From positions 682,001 to 746,000 of the forward strand of contig KN832875.1 of assembly GCA_000827325.1 (NCBI GenBank): 64,000 nucleotides of DNA, written 5' to 3'. The DNA is from Oidiodendron maius Zn. Its lineage: Eukaryota > Ascomycota > Leotiomycetes > Myxotrichaceae. The notes under the pieces were generated by a model. The model had not been told where the DNA came from and made no database searches. It saw only the letters and a program-made list of their open reading frames with translations. A program made the translations under genes and the position numbers. This document shows, in pieces, positions 1-10,616 of the stretch. The stretch's first letter is position 1, and each line of letters starts with the position of its first letter.

Positions 1-338
1 TATTAGAATCTAGTAGTCCTCCTAGTAAATAGTACTGCTCTATACTCTTATGGATTGGAGGGTTGGAAGAGTGATTGAAAGATTCGGGGCTTCACTGGAA
101 ATTTCCTATTGCTGCAATAAACGAGGCTGTGGGGGCACTAACTAACCTGAGGTACCAAGTTTGGTTCTGATGGCGCTTGCTCAGCCTTCCGCCTTTCCAC
201 TAAAGGGGATTCAGTCGAGTTTTGTATTAAAGAACTATCCCCCTAATTTTCATTGACTTGGCGGCGAGGAGTCATCTTCGTGCGCTTCACAGAGTCCTCA
301 GGCAACTAGTGCTCTGTTCCTTCAATAAAGCTGTCTAC

Positions 339-2956
339 ATGAAATTTTGCAAGCAAACCCTCCAGAGATCTCTATCTGTCTTCCTGAATTTGGGTATTGG
401 AGCGAGCTCCTTGGGTGCTTCTCGACTTGTGCGACGCTCTTTCTCTCTTTCGGCATTCCACCGATCGTCTGCAAATATGTCTGGTCTAGGCAAGATCCCA
501 TACGCCTCGCAAGACGTACAAGAGGTTCAGAAGTTGATCAGCAACCTCTCCTCCGGCACAAAAAATAGTTTCAAACCAGGAAAAAAACACTTCAGCTGTA
601 AAAAATCCGACTTCAAAGTTGTTGGGTCCCCAGAGAATCTTGTCGTCACGTCGTGGCGATTCCAGGACTGGGATTACAAGCGGGATGATCTCCCTACCTA
701 TGCCAGAGGCCTCTTTATTGCCAAGAATGAGAAGGGGCAGCCTGAGGTTGCCATTAGAGGTTATGACAAGTTCTTTAATGTCGACGAAGTTAATGCCACT
801 CGATGGCGAAATATTGAGACCGACACCACCGGTCCATACGAGCTGAGCCTGAAAGAGAATGGCTGCATCATATTCATCAGTGGCCTCTACGATGGATCTT
901 TACTGGTTTGCAGCAAGCACTCGACGGGTCCTAGAGATGATGTTAACCTGAGTCACGCTGTAGCGGGAGAGAGATGGCTAGATCGGCAACTGGAAGCAGT
1001 TGGCAAGACTCGCCAAGATCTGGCAAGGGAGCTGAGAAAGAGGAATGTTACTGCAGTGGCCGAGCTCTGTGATGATGAGTTTGAGGAGCACATCTTGCAG
1101 TACGGCAAAGATAAAGCAGGCCTCTACCTCCACGGAATCAACATCAACACTCCCGAGTTTATGACATATCCAGGCCCTCAGATCCAGGTTTTTGCTGAAG
1201 AGTGGGGATTCCGAAAAACAGAGTTTTTGGTGGTTGACGATATTCATGAAACGAAGAAATTCCTTGAAGGGGTAGCTGAGACCGGCTCATACAATGGACG
1301 AGACGTGGAGGGGTTTGTTATCCGCTGCAAATCTCGCACAAAGAGTTCGGGCCCATATTCGGATTGGTTCTTCAAGTATAAGTTTGAGGAGCCTTATCTG
1401 ATGTATCGGCAGTGGCGTGAGTGTACAAAAGAAATTATCTCCGGAAAACCACCAAGATACAAGAAACATGTTAAGATCACTGAAGAGTATCTGTTGTACA
1501 CCCGCAGAAAACTTGCAGAGAACCCAAAGCTCGGGAAGGAATACCAACAGAATCACGGAATCATAAAGTTGCGGGATGAATTTCTCAAGGAGAAGAATTT
1601 AAAGGGCTCTGATATCATTCGAGAGGAATATGCGCAAGCAGGTGGTGCTCCTGAGGACACAGCCAAGGACGTGATCCTGGTTCCCGTTGCTACTATTGGA
1701 TGTGGGAAAACAACAATTGCACTTGCTCTTCAACATTTATTCGATTGGGGCCATGTTCAGAACGATAACATTACCGGCAAAGGACGGCCTCCTCGCTTTA
1801 CCAAAGACGTCCTAAGGCAGCTTGAAGAGAAGCCTGTTGTCTTTGCAGATCGAAATAACGCCCAAAAACATGAGCGACAGCAGATTCTTCATGATGTCCA
1901 CCAACAGCGTCCTGAGGTTCGATTGGTTGCTCTATACTTTACACATTCCCCAGAAACAGTTGGTAAGATCCGACAGGTAACACAAAATCGAGTGTTATCT
2001 CGTGGTGATAATCACCAAACTATCCAGGCGTCTACAGACCCGCAGAAGGTCGTTGGAATCATGGAAGGCTTTATCCACCGCTTCGAAGCATTGAATCCGA
2101 ACACGAAACCAGATGAGGACTTTGACGCTGTTATCGAACTCGACCCTACTGCTGATTCTCGCGATAATTTGGAGATTGTGATAAGCCAACTGAGTAATAT
2201 TTATCCAAAGCTATTTGCGGATATGCCTACTAGTGAAGATATGGACGATGCTATTCAGTTTGCTATAAGCGAGTATAAACCAGATCTCAGGCACGATGTA
2301 GGAGGGGGACGTGAACGGAAGAATCCTGGACCCAAGAGCCAGAGGGAGCGACAAGTAAGATACATCTCTTTATGGGGTGGGACATGTTTAGATGGACTAA
2401 CATTAATTATTAGCTGCCGGTTCATACCCAAAAGAAAAAGCGCCCTTTGGAGTACATATCAGTCACATTGGTCAGGAGCGAAATCCTTGACGTGCTTGAA
2501 GATGCATTTGCATCTTTGTCATCTAACAAAGGCAAATTCTTCAGACACCTCAAAGAAAATGGTCGTATACAACAGGAGTTCCACGTTACTTTAATACATC
2601 GTGTGATGGCGAATACTCGCCCTGAACTGTGGCAGAAGTACAGCGAGTATCATGAACAGGCAGACAATGTGCAGAATAAATTAGGTGACTGCAAAGTTTT
2701 ACTAGAGCGAGTTGTATGGGATAATCGGATTATGGCGATAGTCGCCCGTCTTGTCGATGGGAACTGGGAATGCGCTAATGAAGTCGCACACGTTACTGTT
2801 GGAATGGCTGGGCCTGAAGTCAAGCCAAAGGAAAGCAACGATTTGCTCAAGCGCTGGTTGGTGGAGGGGAGCGGTGATGCGTCTGGTATTGGGGAAGCAG
2901 CTATTGAGGGGCGGCTCATTATCGATGGCGTTGTGAAGGCCATTTTGTCAAGGTGA
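339..2956 (+). CDS. trl1: fungal tRNA ligase (ligase-kinase-cyclic phosphodiesterase)
   Basis: Joins tRNA halves after intron removal, and seals HAC1-type mRNA in yeast. Exons 339-2354 and 2414-2956; intron GTAAGA...CTAAC...TTAG, phase 0; 852 aa. Seen in order: an N-terminal nucleotidyltransferase with the adenylation motif LKENG (Lys about residue 172), a central polynucleotide kinase with P-loop IGCGKTT (about 453), and a C-terminal 2H phosphoesterase with FHVTL and AHVTV. The frame is open upstream to a TTG at 258, but the first ATG is 339 and a second in-frame ATG lies at 477. The 46 residues between them are basic and Ser/Leu-rich with RLVRRSFSLS, like a mitochondrial presequence. The core starts near MSGLGKIPYA. 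All three activities look intact. Family assignment is firm; the start is ambiguous. Confidence 0.95.
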
Positions 2957-3436
2957 ATGTAGGGGATTCGGGGCAAATATCCAATATGAATCAACGCACT
3001 GATTCAAAAAATTATTGTAATGATTACGGTTTACATAGCCTATGAAAACCGAAATCACATATGATAAGCCATCGTATTCCTTCCATTTGTTCTTGAGAAA
3101 TAGACAGGGAGTATTGAATCGTCCGGGTAATTTCACACCCAGTTTCCCCATGATGATATGCACGTACTTTACTGATCCTCTGATGAAAATTCCACGGCAT
3201 AAACTACACACTTGGATTGCGCAGAACGGGTTCATGGCAGACTCGACGAGACCTGCAGTCTCAATAAAAGAGCCGTCCAACGCCACGCATATGTCCCCAA
3301 AGCGCCACGACCATGCCCATTTCAAGCACCATAACTATAAACGCCTATTTCCCTAGCCCCATCGTCTCAATCACTTAGCAAAGGATCACCGTACGTTGCT
3401 ATCCAACTGCATCAGCACCGCCACTTTAAACGCGAC
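2957..3436. other. intergenic, no gene seen
   Basis: Stretch between the tRNA ligase stop and the 3' end of the minus-strand hypothetical gene, so a convergent 3'-3' spacer. Only short unsupported ORFs occur. No repeat or RNA gene was noticed. Confidence 0.5.
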
Positions 3437-4047
3437 CTAACCACCAAACTCACCGTGGTTCCAGTCCTGGTCTAGAAGCTGGCTACTAGCTCTCTCATAC
3501 TCATCATGCCACTTCTTATTATTCCAGCTCGAGCCTGGGGCACCGTGGTTGGTCTTGGCCTCGCCGTTTGCACGATTCCCAGGACCTATTTGTGACCCCG
3601 CGAGCGCTGCTGACTGGTTGGCGGCGGCAGCATTGTGGTGGGCGTCTGGGGGCGATTCGGGGGCCTCCATCATCGGATAGTCTTCCAGGGCGGGGATGTC
3701 GTTTTGGTACGAGGATTCTCCAGCAGGCTGTGATGCTGATGACGGATCGAAGTCAGCAGCTTGTCGGCCATCTAGGGTTTAGACAATGGGGTATGGCCGG
3801 TCACGACACTCACATGACATGCTTCGGAATTGTAACTACTGTTTGATGCCAGCGGTCTAAAGTCTTTCAGGTTGGTGTGCAGAGATACAGCCAAGCTCTC
3901 CAAGGATATTAGGAAACTCTCCAGGTATGAATGCGAGACGGCAAGTGGATAGTTCGGTAGGCAATTGGATATGATTTTAGCGTGAGGCGGGAAGCTTAAG
4001 CGAGCCATGCTGTCGGGTATTAGCGACCGAACGTAACGTAAAACCAT
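3437..4047 (-). CDS. hypothetical protein, small two-exon gene
   Basis: Not recognised. Proposed exons 4047-3814 and 3727-3437, joined by an 86-nt intron with donor GTGAGT, branch-like CTGAC and acceptor CACAG; phase 0 closes cleanly. The start is ATG 4047, or ATG 4008 (MARLSFPPHAK), with an upstream exon possible because an acceptor-like CGACAG precedes 4008. The N-terminal half is leucine-rich and looks helical (SYLESFLISLESLAVSLHTN). The C-terminal half is low-complexity, Ala/Asn/Gly/Pro-rich and acidic, ending WNHGEFGG. The tail composition is typical of a disordered region in a nuclear or regulatory protein, but no function can be assigned. The first exon is less certain than the second. 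Confidence 0.4.
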
Positions 4048-4049
4048 TT

Positions 4050-4404
4050 ACAATGTAGTGGTCCTCTGCAAATGCAATGCTTATATGGGCATATATGTAG
4101 CGAAAAGCTATATAATCGAGCTTGCCTACTTGAGTGCGTGTATCGAAAGCGCCGAGGTTCCCAACGATGACCTTAGGATCACTTCGATGAACTCGTCGGG
4201 ACAATATGTCCTTGACTCAAAGCAATGGGTATCATTTCATAACTCCATGGCAATTCAGGATAACCCCTCGGAGCCCTCTAATTTCCTTGCTACTTATACC
4301 GCTTTGGTATAACATAGCAATTTAGCCAGGGATATTTCCTGCTAACCATCGCTCAGTTTGCAATAATAATATAATCAACCGGTTTTATTCACCCGTCACC
4401 TTTT
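4050..4404. other. spacer between hypothetical gene and gene relic
   Basis: Lies upstream of the minus-strand hypothetical gene and just downstream of the relic's 3' end. It may contain an unmodelled first exon (a minus-strand open stretch 4204-4052). Nothing else was seen. Confidence 0.35.
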
Positions 4405-6073
4405 CTAATACAAAATATATCCCCAGTCCAGCCATGAGCGCGAATTCAATCCCCGCCCAATCCGTCTTGCAATTGTTAATGGCATCTTACCATATGGATG
4501 GGGCTCGTGAAATAGGATATGTCTCTCAAATTCCAGCTTGGTCGGACGGAACTGCCTGACCGAGCCGTAGAGCTTCTCAACCACGAAGCCGGTTGAGGAC
4601 ATGGCGTGTAAGAAGTTGTTTTATAGGACTTCACCTGATGGGGATGTCACCTCCGGGTTAAAGAAAATGGCCGGAAAAAAAATAAAAGCCTTTGCATCAA
4701 CTTGGAAGCTCGGCTGTGGATCGACAGGATTTGCGTCTAGCACTGCGGCAGCCTCTGTATCGGCTGTGGTGGAATGGCGGGGTGTTCCTCTTGTCTTCGT
4801 AATCTTCGATGGTAACAGCAAGGTATCGTTTAACGTTGATTTCTGGGATGCCGTGATTGGTAAACCAAAATACGACGCAGATAGAGGCTGGTTTAGGGCA
4901 TAAGAATCGTGATCCGAGACCTGATATTTTCTATCAGCTGCTGGCTTAATCCATGCCTCTGTGCGCCGCAGTATGCGTAGCCATGAAAGAAAGTGTCGTA
5001 CGGTAGTGCCGTCTAAATTGCCGGCCTTAGTACACATGATGTTCTCGACTTACGCCCAGAAGGTGTCGAATTCTCTTCAGATCGTTGTAGGCGTTCAACA
5101 TTTTCCTTCGTCCCCGCTTCTCAAAGGGGTAGGTATATCTCTGATTAGAGGGTTTGTTAAATTTTGCGATACCGGTAATATGTCGATCCTGAAGGGCAGT
5201 TACCATCAGCTTCCATGATTCACCCCACTCCGTAAACTCCTTTTAATGTCGTTTTCCCAGTCCATGAAAGCGTTGTCGATATTTCGAGTCTCCGGCTGAT
5301 AGAGCTCGAGCTGTCCTAAGCACTCAGACACAATGGAGAGGCCACCTATGACAATAGCAATGTATGGAGATATCAATTCGTGCGCTCCTGGCTCTGCTTG
5401 AAGCAGTCGCTCTAGCTTGTCTACTACTAATCCTGCTACGCCAGCATCAAGCGCACAACCGAGAAAGACGTTGAACTGTCGTCCGACGCTTCACTCGACG
5501 TCGGCACCAGTACATTTTCAGCATGGCAAAGAAATGGGTCGTAGAAAGTGGCAAGGTCGCGCCTGGTAAATCGACGCTCACTAGCATCATGACATCTCGC
5601 TACGGGAAGAAGACCGAGATAGATACGGCACGGTGGGTGTTAATGGAGAATAGCGACCAGGAGAGCGGTCAGCAATAGGAACCAGACGCTTCTTCCCACT
5701 GCCGACTTCTGCCATATCGGATATATGAGCATTCTCCTCACCATTAGGAGCCCCACTCAGAACCAAAGTCTCTTTGCTTACATCGTTTCATCGTCGTTTG
5801 TCTTGAACGCCGAGAACCACGCAAAGCGGAATTTCATCAATTATTTAGTCTGTGAGAAAGTCGAGAAGACAGTCCAACGTCTCAGCGATAGGCTTTATAA
5901 TTATGTGAGCTTTCTGTAAAGAGAGATATTAATATGAGCCGTTGTAGGAGTTCTAGTCCCATGGAATGCGGGAAGTCGTCTGATACTTTTTCGAAATCAC
6001 CTGTGTGTGCAAAAGGAATGAATTGAATGTCCCTCATGAACGGCCATAATGTGAACTTTCTTAGAGAAGACAT
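4405..6073 (-). pseudogene. decayed member of a large unnamed fungal protein family
   Basis: Read on the minus strand, a long protein can be followed through several breaks. Open blocks include LLDFLTD, then a stop, then IIDEIPLCVVLGVQDKRR, then TGA, then NDVSKETLVLSG. Further on are RFTRRDLATFYDPFLCHAEN, FNVFLGCALDAGVAGLVVDK, a +1 frame break near 5245, EWGESWKLMVTALQD, a GTAAGT intron near 5050-5010 ending in TTTAG, a 138-codon stretch 5037-4621, a TAA at 4623-4621 where Trp is expected, and the tail FHEPHPYGKMPLTIARRIG. That tail is, from memory, the hallmark of a very common Pezizomycotina family of uncharacterised proteins, possibly DUF6604-related; the family name is uncertain. At least three stops and one frameshift make it non-functional as read. 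Confidence 0.7.
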
Positions 6074-6282
6074 TGGTTAACCTCTCTTGTGACATGTAAA
6101 GCTTGACGGTAATTCTTGGTGAAAGGAAAGGCTTTCTGGGAGTCTTTTATGGCACCTCTTCGGCTAAGTATATTCCTTTGCTTGCATGAGGCAGCCGAGA
6201 ATGTCCCGCAAAGATCGTGTAATCTCACCTCCGCGAATTCACACCCCCCCCTTTCAATGTCGGTCTTCAGACTCTGTACAAT

Positions 6283-7099
6283 ATGAGCAAAAAGTTCGCC
6301 ATTCCAGATGCATGGGACGATGACTGGGAAGCTCAAGCTGATAAGACGGATGCGGCGGCAGAGCCAGCCAAAGCCGAGAAAGAGGTCAAGATCTCCAAGG
6401 CCGAGCGGCTAGCCCAGCACGCCGAAACAAACAAGAAGATCTGGGAATCAGCGTTTGTCCCCAAGTCATACTTAAGTGCAGATATGCTGATGGGACACCA
6501 GAGAAGCACCAGAAACCTTTCACTTCCTGGCTGCACGAGACAATGTCCCTTTTAAGCAGGAATTTAAGCCTGCTATGAAAGTACTTAGTCGCAAACCCGT
6601 GGTCCAGAAAATTGATCCAGCCACAGGACTAGCGAAACTGGCTTTGGATGATGGTGAAGATGAGGGAGATGAAGAGCGGAAGATAAACCAGCCGACGCCA
6701 GAGGAATTGCGGTTGAAGGCACAGCGCGAAAGGGAAGAGAAGCAGAGGCGATACGACGAGGCCCGAGCAAGAATTCTGGGCACTCCGTCGGGTAGATCAA
6801 CGCCTGGCAGTATTACACCACCTACAGAAGAAGGGAAGGAATCTAGAGGGAAGGGACGAGGTAGAAAAGTTGATCGACAGGACATACGTCGACCCGATAA
6901 CCAGGGGGGTAATAAGGAGCTTTTCGATCCGAATTATACACCGAAACCTGGAGTTACAATACAAAAGCGCACTGGCGATTCGGCACGTCAACCTCGTCAA
7001 ACAAGAGACGAGGAGCAGCCTATTCGATCTCCTAGAGGACCAGATGGAAGCGGCAGAGGGGGGTTTGGATTTACAAGTAGAGGGGCCTCAAAGAGTTGA
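6283..7099 (+). CDS. SUZ-domain RNA-binding protein
   Basis: Small, highly charged protein of 255 aa. Exons 6283-6452 and 6502-7099; the 49-nt intron has an unusual GTTTGT donor with CTGAT branch and CACCAG acceptor. Splicing gives NKKIWESAEAPETFHFLAAR, which restores a continuous reading frame. Features: an acidic Trp-rich start (PDAWDDDWE), a central Lys/Arg/Glu-rich segment QREREEKQRRYDEARARIL with GTPSGRSTPG, typical of a SUZ RNA-binding motif, and an Arg/Gly-rich tail GRGGFGFTSRG. SUZ proteins bind RNA; the partner is unknown. Without splicing the first exon ends in a different frame after about 90 codons. Family call is good, function only inferred. Confidence 0.8.
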
Positions 7100-7114
7100 T
7101 ATTCTGCTCTAGAT

Positions 7115-8912
7115 TTACCAACCTCCGCCGATTTTCCCAGCGATCTCTATGACCTTCTCATTTCCCTCAGGGGTTTTGCCAACATCACTAACTACCTCGC
7201 GGAAGGTGGTGTACGCCAGTCTTCCCAATTCAATGCCTGTTATGGTTTCCCAGTATGCCAAGGTATCTTTTACATATGAAGGAGAAATTCCGTCTACGAA
7301 GTCATTTCGGTCATCCCAGACTGCCACTGCTTCATTATCCTCCTCGGAAAAGTATGCTTCGTCGACTTGAGCCAGCCAAGCCTTCTGTTCGAACAGTCCA
7401 GGTTTTGCCTCTGAAACTTCACTGCGACCAGAAATCGCTGGATCATCGATCTTAATCTGGCCACCACCATTAGTACAGCCACCTGGACAGGCCATCACTT
7501 CAACATATGCATAATCCGGACTGCTAGATTTCGCTCCAAGTCGTCTGGCGCTACCAACCGGCCTTGCTCCAGGCATGCGAGATGGCTTCATAGGCTTGAG
7601 CTTTCGGACAAGGTTCTGGATGTTCCGGAATCCATAATATCTCGCAGTCTTGAGTAGTATCTCGCCAGTTGTGGACGTGACGACGTATTCCACAACATCA
7701 GCATTACGTCCACGAGTAGACTCGATCGAGGCCCCTTCATATTTGGAAACAAAACTTTGAAGAAGAAAGTATAAATAGCCTCCAGAGGAACCAGCAGCGG
7801 TCTCACCGTTGTGGTGCCGTCGAGGCGCTGGAAAGAGAAATGAGTCAAGCTTCTCATCCGGAAACACTATACGTTGAAGTGGGATGCGGGGTAAGGTGGA
7901 AAAGTCGATGCGCCGCGAGTCAGCGAGCATAAGAAGTTCCTTGCTGGTGATGACACAATCGACATCTCGAACACCACGGGTACTGGTCCCTTCCCAGACA
8001 GCATCCGTGAGCTCTTCGCGACTCGCCTCTAGCTTCTTGTCAAAGCAAGGCATAATAGCAACGTGCCATATCCTATCGGGTGATATACCAAGTTTCCGAC
8101 TGAGTGTTGTCTTCAATAGCGTCCCCATCAGTGCTTGCGGTGACTTTAATCGAGATAAGTGCGGTAGCACGTGAGGATGTGTCTTTTCAGCGTAACATAT
8201 CCATCCAGGACACGATGATGTGAGGATTGGCTTGGTCGGTTGCTTAATGGCCGTACTTCCTTCAGTCTCGTTTGAGCTTATTGGTCCATCTATAAGTGAC
8301 TCCATCACCTCTTCAGCCCCCAGTACTAGACATGCATCCCGAGCAATATTGGTGTCTACCACCCACTGGAAAGAATTCCTGTATATAGCCCGGTTCTTGA
8401 TTCCCTTCGGTCCGCTGAGTAACTGCTCAATCATATGTCCAGCCTCGCGTTCAGTAACCCCAAATGTAGCTGCAATGCTTGCCCTCGTCTGTGGGCTGAC
8501 ACTCGCCACATATATACGACCGCCAGTGTCAAGATTCTCCACGGATATCTCCTTCCCCGGGGTGTTGCCACGCAAGCGAAGTGCTGGTGCCGAGTCAAGC
8601 TCTTGAAGTACTTCCGCATGCGACTGCAGAGATACCAGAACGGCCTCGGCGGATGTGACGCAGCCGGAGCATGCTAGGCAGTCTGTGAGGGAGATCTGGG
8701 CGGGCGGGAGGTCGGTGGGGGGAAGGTCGGTGTTAAAGCTGACTTCGAATCCATCCTGGACAGCTGTTAGAGAACTCCTTGTAAAGTGAGAAAGGGGACT
8801 GTACATTCTCAGTAGCAGGTTTTGTAGCAGGTAGGGTTTCCACCGGCTTGATGCATGCCACTCCTGGTGATATGAAATCGTTCAGGTCGTCTGCCGACAG
8901 AATCGCGCTCAT
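7115..8912 (-). CDS. nar1: cytosolic Fe-S cluster assembly factor NAR1
   Basis: Iron-only-hydrogenase-like protein of the cytosolic iron-sulfur assembly (CIA) pathway; it passes [4Fe-4S] clusters to the CIA targeting complex. Exons 8912-8805 and 8755-7115, intron 49 nt (GTACAG...TCTAACA...TCCAG); 582 aa. The short first exon encodes [20 protein letters not shown], which carries the first conserved Cys; the ferredoxin-like DCLACSGC follows in exon 2. C-terminal cluster ligands are in [13 protein letters not shown]. The protein ends in GGGW: a C-terminal Trp is the recognition signal used by NAR1 and many CIA clients. The 3' end is 16 bp from the convergent SUZ gene stop, so the 3' UTRs must overlap. 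Confidence 0.95.
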
Positions 8913-9312
8913 GGCGGCTGCTGTGAGCGCTCAACGCGCCACGAGCTTGGTAGAATGAGAGCCCAAGTGATGTGACGCGGGATGTGTTTTCAAGTCATAT
9001 GTCCGAGGAGTGTGAAACTTGATTATCATACAGACATATCTGGAAATGAGAGAAGGGGTTTAGCTGCTAGAAAATATCTAAGAGTTGATAATCAAAGAGC
9101 ATCCGATTCGGAGCAACAAGCGAACGGTGGCGAGGAACAGAAATCCGACCCCGCGCTAGAGAAATGCATTGATGCCTCAGGTATGATATTATGACGTTGG
9201 GAGCTGCCATGGCTACAAAAGATGCGATGGGACCGCACTGAGCGCCATGTCCTTCTACGGCCCCTAATGCAAAACAATTGACAAATTATTACCACTTTCA
9301 ATTATTAAATGG

Positions 9313-10013
9313 ATGTGTGTACACTCCGAAGTTTTATCATGCTGCCATCTGCTAACTGCCCTCCCGGTCTTTTACGCCTTCAGCTATGGGTCTGCGGGGT
9401 GGCTAGCCCTTCAAGCAGTTCCCCTGATTGTGTCTCCCACCATCGTAACGACGCTGCTCTCTCCTGAAATTAGAGAACCGACAGGTCAGCTATCCTGTTT
9501 CCAATATCTAGCTTGACGCTGATAGTAGGGTAGCTCTTGAGTTTTATCTTGCAAGGTCACTGGGGATTGCTCTAGTCACACTGGGTACACTGGTCGTGCT
9601 CCTGACGGGGTCAGTGCCTTTGACATCTTCATTATCTGATAGTATATTTGCCACCTTAGTGCGGACTCCATGTATGCTAACATTCTCTAGCAACGAGTGC
9701 AAGAGCCACTACTGAAGCCTCAGACCCAAAGGCGCCTTACGCGGTGCCAACCTTGACGATCACCACTCTGTATCACTCTGCCTGCGCCTTTTACTGCTAT
9801 GCTCGGTATATCACGGGCGGTCAAGTAACACTCATCTTGGCCACTATAAGTTCTGCCAGCTTGGCCTCAGTCGGCCTCTGGTGCATGCTGTTTGCGACCA
9901 GCCACGGGAGAATCAGTAGGAAGACCGGGGCCGATAAGAGGACGAGCGGGTACCCTTTTAAGAACTCCGAGTCAGCCTCTGCGAAGAAAAGACAGATGAG
10001 CAAGGCACTCTGA
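9313..10013 (+). CDS. small multi-pass membrane protein, conserved in fungi
   Basis: Uncharacterised integral membrane protein of about 200 aa. Exons 9313-9484, 9534-9641 and 9691-10013; both introns are exactly 49 nt (GTCAGC...GGTAG; GTATAT...GCTAAC...CTAG). Spliced product: hydrophobic segment around GSAGWLALQAVPLIVSPTIV, SPEIREPTALEFYLARSL at the first junction, a second hydrophobic stretch GIALVTLGTLVVLLTGSVPL, loop TTEASDPKAPYAVPT, two further membrane segments, and a basic tail SGRISRKTGADKRTSGYPFK. I recall close homologues of this layout in other Pezizomycotina, without assigned function. The start is uncertain, since ATG 9313 gives a Cys/His-rich leader that may not be native. It is divergent from NAR1 (400 bp between starts). 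Confidence 0.7.
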
Positions 10014-10616
10014 GAAAATTGTAGTATAGTTACATGCTGGTGAAATTAGTTTAAATGGTGAGAATTAGGTAATTTGCAGAAGGTATTCCTTCGTATTTTC
10101 CAGAGTGGACAACGACGTCACTTTTCGGGTACACAATGGACAAGGCGGATGAGAACTTCAAAAACTAGACCACTCAACTTCCTGCCGGAGAATTTAGTAT
10201 TTAGAAACTAGAAGGAAGTTCACAGAAATTCAAATGGCGTTAAGAATAAGAATAACCAAAGTCCGAACGCCAAACAGACCAGGCTATATCCAAAGGGAAG
10301 CAGAGATAGAGCGACATCAGGTACCTGTTGATACAATCCCTGCTAGGGTCGAAATGGTTTCCGGACTAGGAAATGTCCCTGCCGCCATTTTCAATCTCCA
10401 TCATGCGATCCATTGCCGCTGTCCACAGCAATCGGATTTTACAACATTATTGACTTTTAAATCCACGAGGAGCATAGCATCGTACAGAGCATCTTTGCCA
10501 CAGTATTATCTATTTAATCCATCCATCTGCCTCGCATTTTATCCCATCATCAATCATATCAACTCCGATATCTGCAAACCAACTACCAACAAGACTAGAT
10601 ACAAGACAGCACCACC
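10014..10616. other. intergenic, promoter of the aldo/keto reductase
   Basis: About 600 bp between the membrane-protein gene and the reductase start. An open stretch at 10234-10632 runs into the reductase start in another frame and lacks any recognisable family signal, so I treat it as leader sequence. The last 60 bp are A/C-rich, as expected for a fungal 5' UTR. Confidence 0.45.
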
